Shown piece after piece: positions 1 through 5,934 of a stretch of 9,558 nucleotides of DNA. The stretch is from Candidatus Latescibacteria bacterium 4484_7. GTDB lineage: Bacteria > Krumholzibacteriota > Krumholzibacteriia > Krumholzibacteriales > Krumholzibacteriaceae. The notes below the pieces were generated by a model. That model did not search any database and had not been told where the DNA came from. It saw only the letters and a list, made by a program, of their open reading frames with translations. The first letter of the stretch is position 1. Each line of letters begins with the position of its first letter. The position numbers and the translations under genes were made by a program. Location of the stretch: contig NATK01000068.1 of assembly GCA_002085285.1 (NCBI GenBank), forward strand, positions 1-9,558, given 5' to 3'.

Positions 1-144
1 CACAGCCTATCCGCTTCCGCATCCAATAGCTCATTGAGCTTCTCCTCCACAGTGCTTCGTACCATCTCCCAAGCATTCAATTTCAATAAGGCCCATAATC
101 TCCTCCCACACCTTCTCCCAGAAACAAAGAAGCCTCTCCAACAA
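1..144 (-). CDS. IS256-family (mutator-type) transposase, 5' end only, probably frameshifted
   Basis: This is the N-terminal part of a DDE transposase of the IS256/mutator type, which would cut and join the ends of its own element; the catalytic domain lies beyond the left edge. From an ATG at 65 the minus strand reads MVRSTVEEKLNELLDAEADR, which I recognise from memory as the start of the conserved N-terminal region of many IS256 transposases. The same frame extended upstream gives LWALLKLNAWE, also typical. Further upstream the family-like residues (LLERLLCFWEKVWEE) appear in a different frame, and the two frames would join if one A near position 99 were removed. I therefore read it as a gene starting at a TTG near 144 or 141 with a one-base insertion, probably inactive. 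Alternatively translation starts at 65 and the upstream match is residual. Family assignment is fairly sure; the frameshift is inference. Confidence 0.62.
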
Positions 145-180
145 AAAAGGCGGGTCACCTTGTCTTTTCCTATTCCCCTA
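1..180 (-). mobile_element. Partial insertion sequence, IS256 family, transposase-proximal end
   Basis: The transposase start shows that an IS256-type element occupies the left edge. Its outer end should lie a short way upstream of the transposase start, here to the right of 144. The stretch from about 155 to 180, ending near TATTCCCCTA, is the likeliest place for the terminal inverted repeat, but the partner end is outside the window so the boundary cannot be proven and 180 is an estimate. The element lies about 100 bases upstream of the polX start codon. Confidence 0.45.
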
Positions 181-251
181 CTTATGCCCAGGCGAGTCTG
201 GACTCGAGGAAGGATAAGTGATAGAATCTTCGAGCAAGCGCATTCGGCCAC

Positions 252-277
252 GATCTTTTATCCTGAAAGATCTTTTT
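252..277 (+). terminator. Terminator-like hairpin just upstream of polX
   Basis: GATCTTT (252-258) pairs perfectly with AAAGATC (266-272) around a 7-base loop and is followed at once by five T residues. That is the form of a weak intrinsic terminator (stem of 7, low G+C). It lies 10 bases before the polX start codon, so it could end readthrough from the insertion sequence side, act as an attenuator in the polX leader, or be chance. No convincing polX promoter was found between 180 and 287. Confidence 0.35.
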
Positions 278-287
278 AGAGGCGCAA

Positions 288-2024
288 ATGAAGAACAAAG
301 AGATATCCGCAATTTTCAATGAGATAGCCGACATTCTCGAGCTCAAGGGCGAGAATAGGTATCGGATAGCTGCTTATCGAAGGGGTGCAAGAAGCATTGA
401 AGGTCTTTCCGAATCGATCGAACAACTCGCTGCGGATGGTTCGCTCGTCTCGATCCCCGGTATTGGTAAAGACCTCGAGTCAAAGATTCTCGAATACCTC
501 GAGAATGGAAAAGTCTCCTACCTCGAAGAGCTCAGGAACGAGACGCCTCCAGTGCTTCTCGAGATGCTCAAGGTACCGGGCATCGGTCCAAAGATGGCAA
601 TCCTCCTGTACAAAGAGCTGGGTGTAACTTCGCTCGCACAACTGAAGAAGGCCGCCAGGGAACACAGGATTCAGGGCCTCCCGAAGATTAAGGCAAAAAT
701 GGAAGAAAACATTCTCAAGGGCATAGAATTCCTCGAAAAATCACGCGGCAGAACACCCATCGGCATTGCTTACCCGCTGGCGTTGGAACTCCTGGAGGCG
801 CTTCGGACCCTCCCACACGTGGAGAGGACATCATATGCGGGTAGCCTTAGAAGATGGAGAGAAACAGTGGGCGACCTCGACATACTGACTACTTCAAAAC
901 GCCCGCAGGAAGTAATAGACTTCTTCGTAAAGATGGACAATGTCGAAAGGGTGCTTGCAGGCGGAAAGACCAAGGCGAGCGTCGTGACGAGCGAGAACAT
1001 ACAGATAGACCTCAGGGTTGTAGAAAGCGAGTCTTTCGGATCGGCTCTCAACTATTTCACGGGTTCGAAAGAGCACAACATTAGATTGCGGGAAATAGCT
1101 ATAAAAAAGGGATTGAAGCTCAATGAATACGGGGTTTTCAAGAAAACAAAGCAGGGGGAGAAGCGAATAGCCGGCAAATCGGAAGAAGATGTCTACAAGA
1201 GTCTGGGGCTTCCCTTCATTCCGCCGGAGATAAGGGAAGATTCTGGAGAAATAGAGGCTGCAATCGAAGGCTCGCTACCCGAGCTCGTTACGATTGACAT
1301 GATCAAGGGCGACCTTCACGGTCACACGAAGTACAGCGACGGCCATGCAACTCTCGAAGAACTCGCTCAACTTGCGAAGAAGCGCGGTTACCGCTACCTT
1401 CTGATTTCTGATCATTCTCAAAGTCTTCACATAGCGAACGGGCTCAGCCGAGACAGATTGCTGAAACAGATCGAAGAGATCGATAAGCTCAATGCCCGGA
1501 TGAAGGGCTTCAGGCTGCTGAAGGGGAGCGAGGTAGACATCCTTCCCGACGGCTCACTCGATTTCGATGATGGATTGCTTGCCATGCTCGATGTAGTCAT
1601 CATAGCGGTACACTCGAAGTTCAAGATGGGCCTCGACAAGATGACAGAACGTGTCACAACTGCTATGCTTAACCCCCATGCCAACATTCTCGCTCATCCG
1701 ACAGGCCGTGTCGTCGGGATACGGGACGCTTATGAAATAGATATGGACGAGGTTATTCGTATCGCTGCTGAAACGGGAACTGCCATCGAGATCAACTGCC
1801 ACCCCCTGAGACTCGATCTCGATTCGCTCAATGCCAGGAAGGCGAAGACCGCGGGGGTCATGATATCCCTTGGAACGGATACTCACAATCCCACCGAGCT
1901 CGACAATATGATATACGGGATAGGTACTGCAAGAAGGGGGTGGCTCGAGCCCGGGAACGTCCTCAACACGCTCACTGCCGATAAGCTCTTAAAAACCCTT
2001 CATAAAAAGAGGTCGCGAAGGTGA
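288..2024 (+). CDS. polX: DNA polymerase/3'-5' exonuclease PolX (Pol-beta family with PHP domain)
   Basis: Bacterial family X DNA polymerase, a gap-filling enzyme of base excision repair, fused to a PHP metal-dependent nuclease domain. At 578 residues it is the usual size of the Bacillus/Thermus PolX type. The N-terminal 8-kDa-like part contains two helix-hairpin-helix-type motifs (VSIPGIGK, near 54-61, and VPGIGPKM, near 96-103). The polymerase nucleotidyltransferase has the GS motif (YAGS, 183-186) and the three expected aspartates D196, D198 (GDLDIL) and D241 (IQIDLR). The PHP domain runs from about 340 to the end with the full set of likely metal ligands: H344 and H346 (DLHGH), D351, D375/H376 (SDHS), E415 (GSEVD), H442, H470 (AHPTGR), H505 and D531/H533 (GTDTH). 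Both active sites therefore look intact. The ATG at 288 follows a modest GAGG about 7 bases upstream. It stands alone on the plus strand between an insertion sequence and the hsp20 regulatory region. Confidence 0.95.
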   Translation: MKNKEISAIFNEIADILELKGENRYRIAAYRRGARSIEGLSESIEQLAADGSLVSIPGIGKDLESKILEYLENGKVSYLEELRNETPPVLLEMLKVPGIGPKMAILLYKELGVTSLAQLKKAAREHRIQGLPKIKAKMEENILKGIEFLEKSRGRTPIGIAYPLALELLEALRTLPHVERTSYAGSLRRWRETVGDLDILTTSKRPQEVIDFFVKMDNVERVLAGGKTKASVVTSENIQIDLRVVESESFGSALNYFTGSKEHNIRLREIAIKKGLKLNEYGVFKKTKQGEKRIAGKSEEDVYKSLGLPFIPPEIREDSGEIEAAIEGSLPELVTIDMIKGDLHGHTKYSDGHATLEELAQLAKKRGYRYLLISDHSQSLHIANGLSRDRLLKQIEEIDKLNARMKGFRLLKGSEVDILPDGSLDFDDGLLAMLDVVIIAVHSKFKMGLDKMTERVTTAMLNPHANILAHPTGRVVGIRDAYEIDMDEVIRIAAETGTAIEINCHPLRLDLDSLNARKAKTAGVMISLGTDTHNPTELDNMIYGIGTARRGWLEPGNVLNTLTADKLLKTLHKKRSRR

Positions 2025-2075
2025 AAGAATTATTCTCTTGCCCTCTTATATAACCATCTGTCATTGTTGCCATTT

Positions 2076-2125
2076 TGGCCTGCCAATAATAGTGTCTGTT
2101 TGGCAGTTATATACCTATAAGCTGA
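2076..2125. promoter_or_regulatory. Cluster of TTGGC/GCCAA and CAGTTATA half-sites upstream of hsp20
   Basis: TTGGC and GCCAA (within 2076-2086) form a tight inverted repeat. TGCCAA (2081-2086) is mirrored again by TTGGCA (2100-2105). Overlapping this, CAGTTATA (2104-2111) faces an imperfect copy TATAAGCTG (2116-2124). The CAGTTATA half-site recurs in the perfect inverted repeat further downstream. These lie about 135-185 bases before the predicted transcription start, the usual range for activator sites at sigma-54 promoters. No binding protein can be named. Confidence 0.35.
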
Positions 2126-2187
2126 CATAAATGCACTCTGAGTTCTCTTCAACATCTCTTAATCAATGTGACACAAAATATTTGTAT

Positions 2188-2218
2188 TTATAACTGATTG
2201 TGTATTATTCAGTTATAA
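2188..2218. promoter_or_regulatory. 10-bp perfect inverted repeat, putative operator or activator site for hsp20
   Basis: TTATAACTGA (2188-2197) is the exact reverse complement of TCAGTTATAA (2209-2218), separated by 11 bases. The arm centres are 21 bases apart, two helical turns, which fits a dimeric regulator. It ends 15 bases before the -24 element of the sigma-54 promoter. A role in regulation is inferred from position and symmetry; it is not followed by a T-run, so a terminator is unlikely. Confidence 0.5.
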
Positions 2219-2232
2219 GGGCGGATAAATAT

Positions 2233-2249
2233 TGGCACGCTCTTTGCCT
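2233..2249 (+). promoter_or_regulatory. Sigma-54 (RpoN) -24/-12 promoter of hsp20
   Basis: The sequence TTGGCACGCTCTTTGCC matches the -24/-12 consensus (TGGCAC, five bases, TTGC) with no mismatch in the conserved positions: GG at 2234-2235 and GC at 2246-2247, 10 bases between the two dinucleotides. The predicted start is near 2259, leaving a leader of about 65 bases before the hsp20 ATG. Sigma-54 promoters need an AAA+ enhancer-binding activator, consistent with the inverted repeats upstream. Confidence 0.8.
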
Positions 2250-2307
2250 ATATTTGCTGGTGGAACGGGAAAGATAAGGTAAAGATGGATAAACAAACTT
2301 TATCTAA

Positions 2308-2319
2308 AAGGAGGTGATC
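2308..2319 (+). promoter_or_regulatory. Extended Shine-Dalgarno of hsp20
   Basis: AAGGAGGTGATC is complementary to the 3' end of 16S rRNA over 12 bases, and its GGAGG core lies 9 bases before the ATG at 2324. This is far stronger than the sites of the neighbouring genes. It fixes the start and implies high translation once the message is made. Confidence 0.85.
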
Positions 2320-2323
2320 AGCT

Positions 2324-2770
2324 ATGTCGCTGGTCAGATGGAGTCCAACAAGAGATCTTGTATCTATTCAGGACGAGCTCAACCGTTTCTTCGACAGCTT
2401 CTTTGGTTTGACCCGCAAAGGTGATGACTTCGACGACATTCACTGGGTACCGCGAGTCAACATCGAAGAGGCGGAAGACAGGTTCGAACTCACCGCTGAT
2501 CTCCCTGGAATGGACAAGGATGATATCAAGATCGAGGTAAGGGACCATACCTTGACGATAAGCGGTGAGAGGAAACTCGAAGAGGAGAAAAAGGACAAGA
2601 ACTTCCATCTCTTCGAGCGCTCTTACGGCCAGTTCTCCAGGTCTTTCTCGCTGCCTGACAACGTCGATGCCGACAAGATCGAGGCTGAATTTACGAACGG
2701 TGTTCTAAGGCTCGACATACCAAAGGCGGAAAAGGCTAAAGCCAAGGAGATCAAGGTCAAGGTTAAGTAA
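2324..2770 (+). CDS. Small heat-shock protein, Hsp20/alpha-crystallin family
   Basis: ATP-independent cytoplasmic holdase that forms oligomers and keeps unfolding proteins soluble until DnaK/ClpB can refold them. At 148 residues it is typical in size. The N-terminal arm (1-39) is amphipathic with the common RWSPTRDL opening. The alpha-crystallin domain covers about 40-134, starting WVPRVNIEE, with the conserved ADLPGMDKDDIKIEV segment and the hallmark NGVLRLDIPK (125-134, A-x-x-x-N-G-V-L type). The C-terminal tail is lysine-rich and ends with an I-x-V motif (I143-K-V145), which normally docks into a neighbouring subunit. It appears monocistronic: its own sigma-54 promoter and a very strong ribosome binding site lie upstream and an intrinsic terminator follows. 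Control by sigma-54 instead of sigma-32, HrcA/CIRCE or the RNA thermometer ROSE is the unusual point. Confidence 0.95.
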   Translation: MSLVRWSPTRDLVSIQDELNRFFDSFFGLTRKGDDFDDIHWVPRVNIEEAEDRFELTADLPGMDKDDIKIEVRDHTLTISGERKLEEEKKDKNFHLFERSYGQFSRSFSLPDNVDADKIEAEFTNGVLRLDIPKAEKAKAKEIKVKVK

Positions 2771-2791
2771 CAAATAGGTCCTGTAAACGAC

Positions 2792-2823
2792 AGGGGGCCG
2801 TAAAAGGCCCCCTTCTCATTTTT
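2792..2823 (+). terminator. Intrinsic terminator of hsp20
   Basis: AGGGGGCC (2792-2799) and GGCCCCCT (2806-2813) form an 8-bp G+C-rich stem with a 6-base loop, followed by TTCTCATTTTT. It starts 21 bases after the hsp20 stop. The T-run is only on the plus-strand side, so it should act mainly on hsp20. Confidence 0.88.
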
Positions 2824-2827
2824 GGAA

Positions 2828-2852
2828 AGATGCCTTTATCGATAAGACATCT
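2828..2852. terminator. Imperfect palindrome at the convergent hsp20/bactofilin junction
   Basis: AGATG, CTT and ATC on the left are mirrored by GAT, AAG and CATCT on the right, with one mismatch and one bulged base. It lies 14 bases beyond the bactofilin stop on the minus strand and may be the 3' hairpin of the long minus-strand transcript. There is no clean T-run after it on that strand (it continues TTTCCAAAAA), so the terminator reading is tentative. Confidence 0.35.
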
Positions 2853-2865
2853 CGTAAGTAAACTA

Positions 2866-3309
2866 TTATCCCGTGACTACAGGAGTGTCCTTCTTGTCCT
2901 TTTCCTTATTCGAGGCATAGGTGCCCGATGACTCTGTCGTGGTTCTTCTTTTGTCCGGGCTCATTTTGCAGGAACCCTCGAAGAACACTCCTTCATCGAT
3001 GACAAGCCTGCTCGTTATAATATCTCCCTCGAGGTGCGAACCAGCCTGCAGCTCTATCTTCTCGCCCGCATCGATATTGCCGATGACAGTCCCGCCAATG
3101 ATGGCGTTTTTTACCTTGATGTCCGCCTTTACCTTGCCTCCCTTGCCTATAATCAGTGTATCAGGACAATTTATCGTCCCTTCAAACTCCCCATCGATGC
3201 GAAGGGTTCCATCCTGAACATCGATCTTGCCGTTGATCTTGCACCCTTTTCCGATGATCGAATTCATCTTTCCCTCCTGTATCATTCCTTCACCTTCTTT
3301 GCCAAACAT
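2866..3309 (-). CDS. Bactofilin (DUF583/PF04519) cytoskeletal protein
   Basis: Bactofilins polymerise without nucleotide into filaments on the inner face of the membrane and serve as scaffolds that localise cell-wall enzymes. From the chosen start the product has 147 residues. The beta-helical core runs from about 15 to 115, opening with the typical NSIIGKGCKINGKI and continuing as repeats rich in G, I and V with the pattern EGTI, GKGGKVKADI, GTVIGNI and EGDIIT. The tail (116-147) is charged and disordered-looking, rich in K, T and S. I chose the ATG at 3309 because AAGGAGG stands 5 bases upstream and MFGK is a common bactofilin N-terminus. An ATG at 3348 or GTG at 3354 would add 13-15 residues of basic leader and nearly abut the M23 stop, so it cannot be excluded. 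It is last in the minus-strand operon after the M23 peptidase, a pairing seen in many bacteria. Confidence 0.92.
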   Translation of the reverse strand: MFGKEGEGMIQEGKMNSIIGKGCKINGKIDVQDGTLRIDGEFEGTINCPDTLIIGKGGKVKADIKVKNAIIGGTVIGNIDAGEKIELQAGSHLEGDIITSRLVIDEGVFFEGSCKMSPDKRRTTTESSGTYASNKEKDKKDTPVVTG

Positions 3310-3355
3310 ATTGACCTCCTTCTTCTCCCTCCTGTCTCGTCTAAGCATTATCACC

Positions 3356-4135
3356 TCACTTCAGCAGATAATCAAGTGGATTTACCGGAACGTTGTCCCT
3401 TGTTATTTCAAAGTGCAGATGCGGCGCACTGCTCTTGCCCGTATTTCCCGAATAGGCGATCGTTTGTCCCCGTACCACACGTTCATCCTTTTTTACCACC
3501 ACACGCTGGTTGTGCCCGTAGAAACTTTTAAGCCCATAGCCATGATCTATTTCCACATAATAACCGTAAACGTCGTCCCAGCCTGTTTCGCTGACCACAC
3601 CACTTGCCGAGGCCAGTACCGGTGTTCCTTCGTCAACCGCAATATCTATACCAGGATGATAACTTGGACCGTTTTTGCCCCCAGCGATATTGAATCCCCT
3701 TGTAATATAACCTCTTACAGGCCAGAACGTCGGTATTGCCCTAAGTGCCTGCTCTTTGTTCATACTCGAGGAGAGGGGCTCTCCCCTGGAATTTCTGTCC
3801 ACCATACCCGCCTCGCTGGTGGATACCGTGTCGATCTCCATGCCAAGCATCCTTTTTATCTGAATATTCATAGCTGTCATGTGGGCGAGATTTCTTCGCA
3901 ATTCCCCCATCGTCTCGGTTCGTTTGGTGAGTTCTTCGACTTGCTTCTCGAGACCAGCAGCCTCTCTTGCCTGTAAAAGCACTCTTCCATAAGTAGCAAC
4001 GAATATTATTATGACCACCAATCCGATTCCGAGGAGAATCAGCAGCGTATAGAACAATCTATACGGAACCTTGTAAGTTCTTGTCTTCTTCAGATCGTGA
4101 GGCACGATAATTATAGAAAACGTGTCCTTTTTCAT
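3356..4135 (-). CDS. Membrane-anchored M23 (LytM/NlpD-type) peptidoglycan endopeptidase
   Basis: Zinc metallo-endopeptidase expected to cut peptide cross-links of peptidoglycan in the periplasm. The 259-residue protein has a short basic cytoplasmic N-terminus (1-26), one transmembrane segment at about 28-49 (hydrophobic run ending VATYG), a coiled-coil-like stretch (about 52-97, Glu/Lys/Arg and Leu heptads), a linker, and an M23 domain from about 137 to the end. The catalytic set is complete: H160 and D164 (YHPGID) and H241 (HLHFE) as zinc ligands, H208 (YGHN) and H239 as catalytic histidines, so it should be an active enzyme and not a degenerate NlpD/EnvC activator. The start ATG at 4135 has only a weak upstream GGGAT. 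The bactofilin gene follows within 46 bases or less. In Caulobacter-like and Helicobacter systems bactofilins recruit M23 enzymes to set cell curvature or stalks; the same partnership is inferred here. Confidence 0.93.
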   Translation of the reverse strand: MKKDTFSIIIVPHDLKKTRTYKVPYRLFYTLLILLGIGLVVIIIFVATYGRVLLQAREAAGLEKQVEELTKRTETMGELRRNLAHMTAMNIQIKRMLGMEIDTVSTSEAGMVDRNSRGEPLSSSMNKEQALRAIPTFWPVRGYITRGFNIAGGKNGPSYHPGIDIAVDEGTPVLASASGVVSETGWDDVYGYYVEIDHGYGLKSFYGHNQRVVVKKDERVVRGQTIAYSGNTGKSSAPHLHFEITRDNVPVNPLDYLLK

Positions 4136-4203
4136 TTTTTATCCCTAATTTGCAAAAACAAGCGACCCCGAAGGCCTGCACAAGGCCCTATCCGCATTTG
4201 GAT

Positions 4204-4226
4204 TATAATTATATGATATAATTATA
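4204..4226. promoter_or_regulatory. Perfect AT-only palindrome upstream of the M23-bactofilin genes
   Basis: The 10-base palindrome TATAATTATA occurs twice, at 4204-4213 and 4217-4226, separated by TGA, so the whole 23-base block is itself a perfect palindrome with one central base. It sits in the 104-base gap between the parB stop and the M23 start and contains several TATAAT/TATATC hexamers on the minus strand. TTGATG overlaps the parB stop region at suitable distance to serve as a -35. It may be a second promoter for the M23-bactofilin pair with an operator built in. It could also be a simple AT-rich cruciform site. Confidence 0.4.
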
Positions 4227-4239
4227 CATTTACGTGTCA

Positions 4240-5097
4240 TCAAGGTTTTATTGTAACGCCTATGAGCTCAAGCAATCTTTCGAGTTCCTCGTCCGAATAG
4301 TACTCCATAACGAGCACGCCCCCTCTGCGCCTGGGCACAATCCTGACACGCGTTCCCAGCTGCATTTCAAGCTGCTCCTCAAGCTCGGTAATCCGACTGT
4401 CCCGCTTCGCCTTTCCTTTTTTTCTCTTGACCCTCGATTTGCCTCCTACGTGCACTTCGATTTCTCTTACACTCAAACCCTCTTCGGCGATTTGTCTTGC
4501 AAGCTCAATCTGTTTCTCTTCATCATCCATAGACAGAAGGGTTCTTGCATGGCTCGCCCCTATCTGGCCAGACGCTACGAGATCCCTTATCGGCTCGGGC
4601 AGCTTCAAAATCCTCATAGAGTTCGTTATCGTGCTTCGATCCTTGCCTATGAGCTCGGCTATCGACTTAGCGCTCAAACCAAACTGCTCCTTCAGACGCT
4701 CATACCCCTTCGCTTCCTCTATTGGATTGAGGTTCTCCCGCTGCAGATTTTCGAGCAGAGCGAATTTCAGCGAGGTCGAATCATCCACATCTCTTATTAG
4801 AGCGGGCACGCTGGACAGCCCAGCCATCTTTGCCGCCCTGAGCCGCCTTTCACCGAGAATGAGCTCATACCTTCCGCCCCTTCTCCTCACCACGATCGGC
4901 TGAAGAATACCATTGTGCTTTATCGATTCTGCAAGCTCTCTGAGTGCATCGTCATCGAAGCTCTCCCTCGGTTGATTCGGGTTGGGATCGATACTGTCGA
5001 GGTCGAGTTCCTTCACCCTTTCCACTTCCGAAACGGTTTCCCTAAGATCCTGTGATATAAGAGCTTCCAGGCCTCTTCCGAGCACTTTCTTCTTCAC
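4240..5097 (-). CDS. parB: Chromosome-partitioning protein ParB (Spo0J), CTP-dependent parS clamp
   Basis: ParB loads at parS, hydrolyses CTP, closes as a clamp and spreads along DNA to build the partition complex that ParA moves. All family landmarks of this 285-residue protein are present. The N-terminal KKVLGRGLEALI is the ParA-interacting peptide region. The CTPase/ParB-N domain covers about 33-125 with NPNQPR (39-44), GERR (82-85) followed by LRAAKMAG, and ENLQRENLNPIEEA (116-129). A helix-turn-helix of the parS-binding domain lies near 139-165 (FGLSAKSIAELIGKDRSTIT). A KorB/Spo0J-type C-terminal dimerisation region follows a basic linker (KRKKGKAKR). The start is GTG at 5097, one base after the parA stop, with GGAGG 8 bases upstream inside the parA end, so translation is coupled. 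Cognate parS sites lie at 7456-7505. Confidence 0.96.
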   Translation of the reverse strand: MKKKVLGRGLEALISQDLRETVSEVERVKELDLDSIDPNPNQPRESFDDDALRELAESIKHNGILQPIVVRRRGGRYELILGERRLRAAKMAGLSSVPALIRDVDDSTSLKFALLENLQRENLNPIEEAKGYERLKEQFGLSAKSIAELIGKDRSTITNSMRILKLPEPIRDLVASGQIGASHARTLLSMDDEEKQIELARQIAEEGLSVREIEVHVGGKSRVKRKKGKAKRDSRITELEEQLEMQLGTRVRIVPRRRGGVLVMEYYSDEELERLLELIGVTIKP

Positions 5098-5098
5098 C

Positions 5099-5932
5099 TC
5101 ATCTACCTCCCTGTGCCTTACCCATATTTTTCACATAGGTCTTTTCATCCCCTTCGAACCTTTCCGCGGAGTCCCGAACCTGTTTCTCGAGAAATTCTTC
5201 CGCGAGTTTCAAGTAGCTGCGTGCCCCCACGCTTTGAACGTCATAGAGAAGAACCGGTTTGCCGAAACTCGGGCATTCGCTGAGCCTTACGTTCCTCGGT
5301 ATTATCGTATCGTAAACCCTGTCTCCGAAGTAAGATATCGCCTCATCAGCCACCTGCGTCGAAAGGTTCAGGCGCTTGTCGAACATCGTTAGCAATACCC
5401 CTTCGATTCTTAGCTCCGGATTGAGGTGTTTCTGTACCATTCTTATGGTACCGAGGAGCTGGCTCAAGCCCTCGAGTGCATAATATTCGCATTGGATAGG
5501 TATGATTACAGAATCCGCCGCCGTCAGGGTGTTCAACGTCAAAAGTCCCAGGCTGGGAGGAGAATCTATGAATATGAAATCGTATTTGTCTTTGATGCCG
5601 AAGAGCGCGTTCTTCAGCTTGTTCTCGCGGGCGATCTGGGACACGAGCTCTATCTCGGCCCCTATGAGTTTCGGATTTGAAGGGATTAGATCGAGCAGGC
5701 CTGCATCGACAATCGCCTCTTCCGCTGACACGTTTCCCAGAATAACTTCATATATCGTAGTATCGTTTTTCTCCGTCCTCACACCAAGACCGCTGCTCGC
5801 GTTTGCCTGCGGATCCATGTCGACGAGCAAAATCTTCTTCTCGGCGGCTCCAAGACTCGCAGTGATATTCACTGCCGTTGTCGTCTTTCCTACGCCACCC
5901 TTTTGATTCGCGATTGCTACTATCTTGCTCAA
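5099..5932 (-). CDS. parA: Chromosome-partitioning ATPase ParA (Soj)
   Basis: Deviant-Walker ATPase that binds the nucleoid as an ATP dimer and is stimulated by ParB, pulling origins apart. From the chosen start there are 277 residues. The P-loop is KGGVGKTT (K11 signature lysine, K16), the Walker A' motif is VDMDPQ (D38, D40) and Walker B is FIFIDSPPS (D123). The short N-terminus directly before the P-loop is that of a chromosomal Soj-type ParA, without the HTH extension of plasmid type Ia proteins. The start is a TTG at 5932 (MSKIVAIANQKGG) with GGAAGGG 8 bases upstream; a TTG at 5938 two codons earlier, overlapping the TGA of the upstream gene, is the other candidate. Longer TTG starts would overlap the lipoprotein gene and add residues unlike the family. 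It lies between the lipoprotein and parB on one transcript. Confidence 0.96.
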   Translation of the reverse strand: MSKIVAIANQKGGVGKTTTAVNITASLGAAEKKILLVDMDPQANASSGLGVRTEKNDTTIYEVILGNVSAEEAIVDAGLLDLIPSNPKLIGAEIELVSQIARENKLKNALFGIKDKYDFIFIDSPPSLGLLTLNTLTAADSVIIPIQCEYYALEGLSQLLGTIRMVQKHLNPELRIEGVLLTMFDKRLNLSTQVADEAISYFGDRVYDTIIPRNVRLSECPSFGKPVLLYDVQSVGARSYLKLAEEFLEKQVRDSAERFEGDEKTYVKNMGKAQGGR

Positions 5933-5934
5933 AC

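Noticed and set aside
193..206. CGAGTC-TG-GACTCG palindrome near the insertion-sequence end
   Set aside because: It is short, has no second copy in the window, and cannot be tied to a terminal repeat or regulator.
34..279. Plus-strand open frame at the left edge
   Set aside because: The transposase reading on the opposite strand explains the first half, and the frame crosses the insertion-sequence end and the hairpin before polX.
3034..3976. Long plus-strand open frames across the bactofilin and M23 genes
   Set aside because: They are antisense to two well-recognised genes, have no ribosome binding sites and give low-complexity proteins unlike any family.
4170..4190. GGCCT/AGGCC hairpin in the M23 leader as a terminator or riboswitch
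   Set aside because: The stem is only 5 bp, no T-run follows it, and no conserved riboswitch elements are visible.
4427..4903. Plus-strand frames antisense to parB
   Set aside because: ParB shows every family motif on the minus strand; the antisense frames reflect codon bias only.
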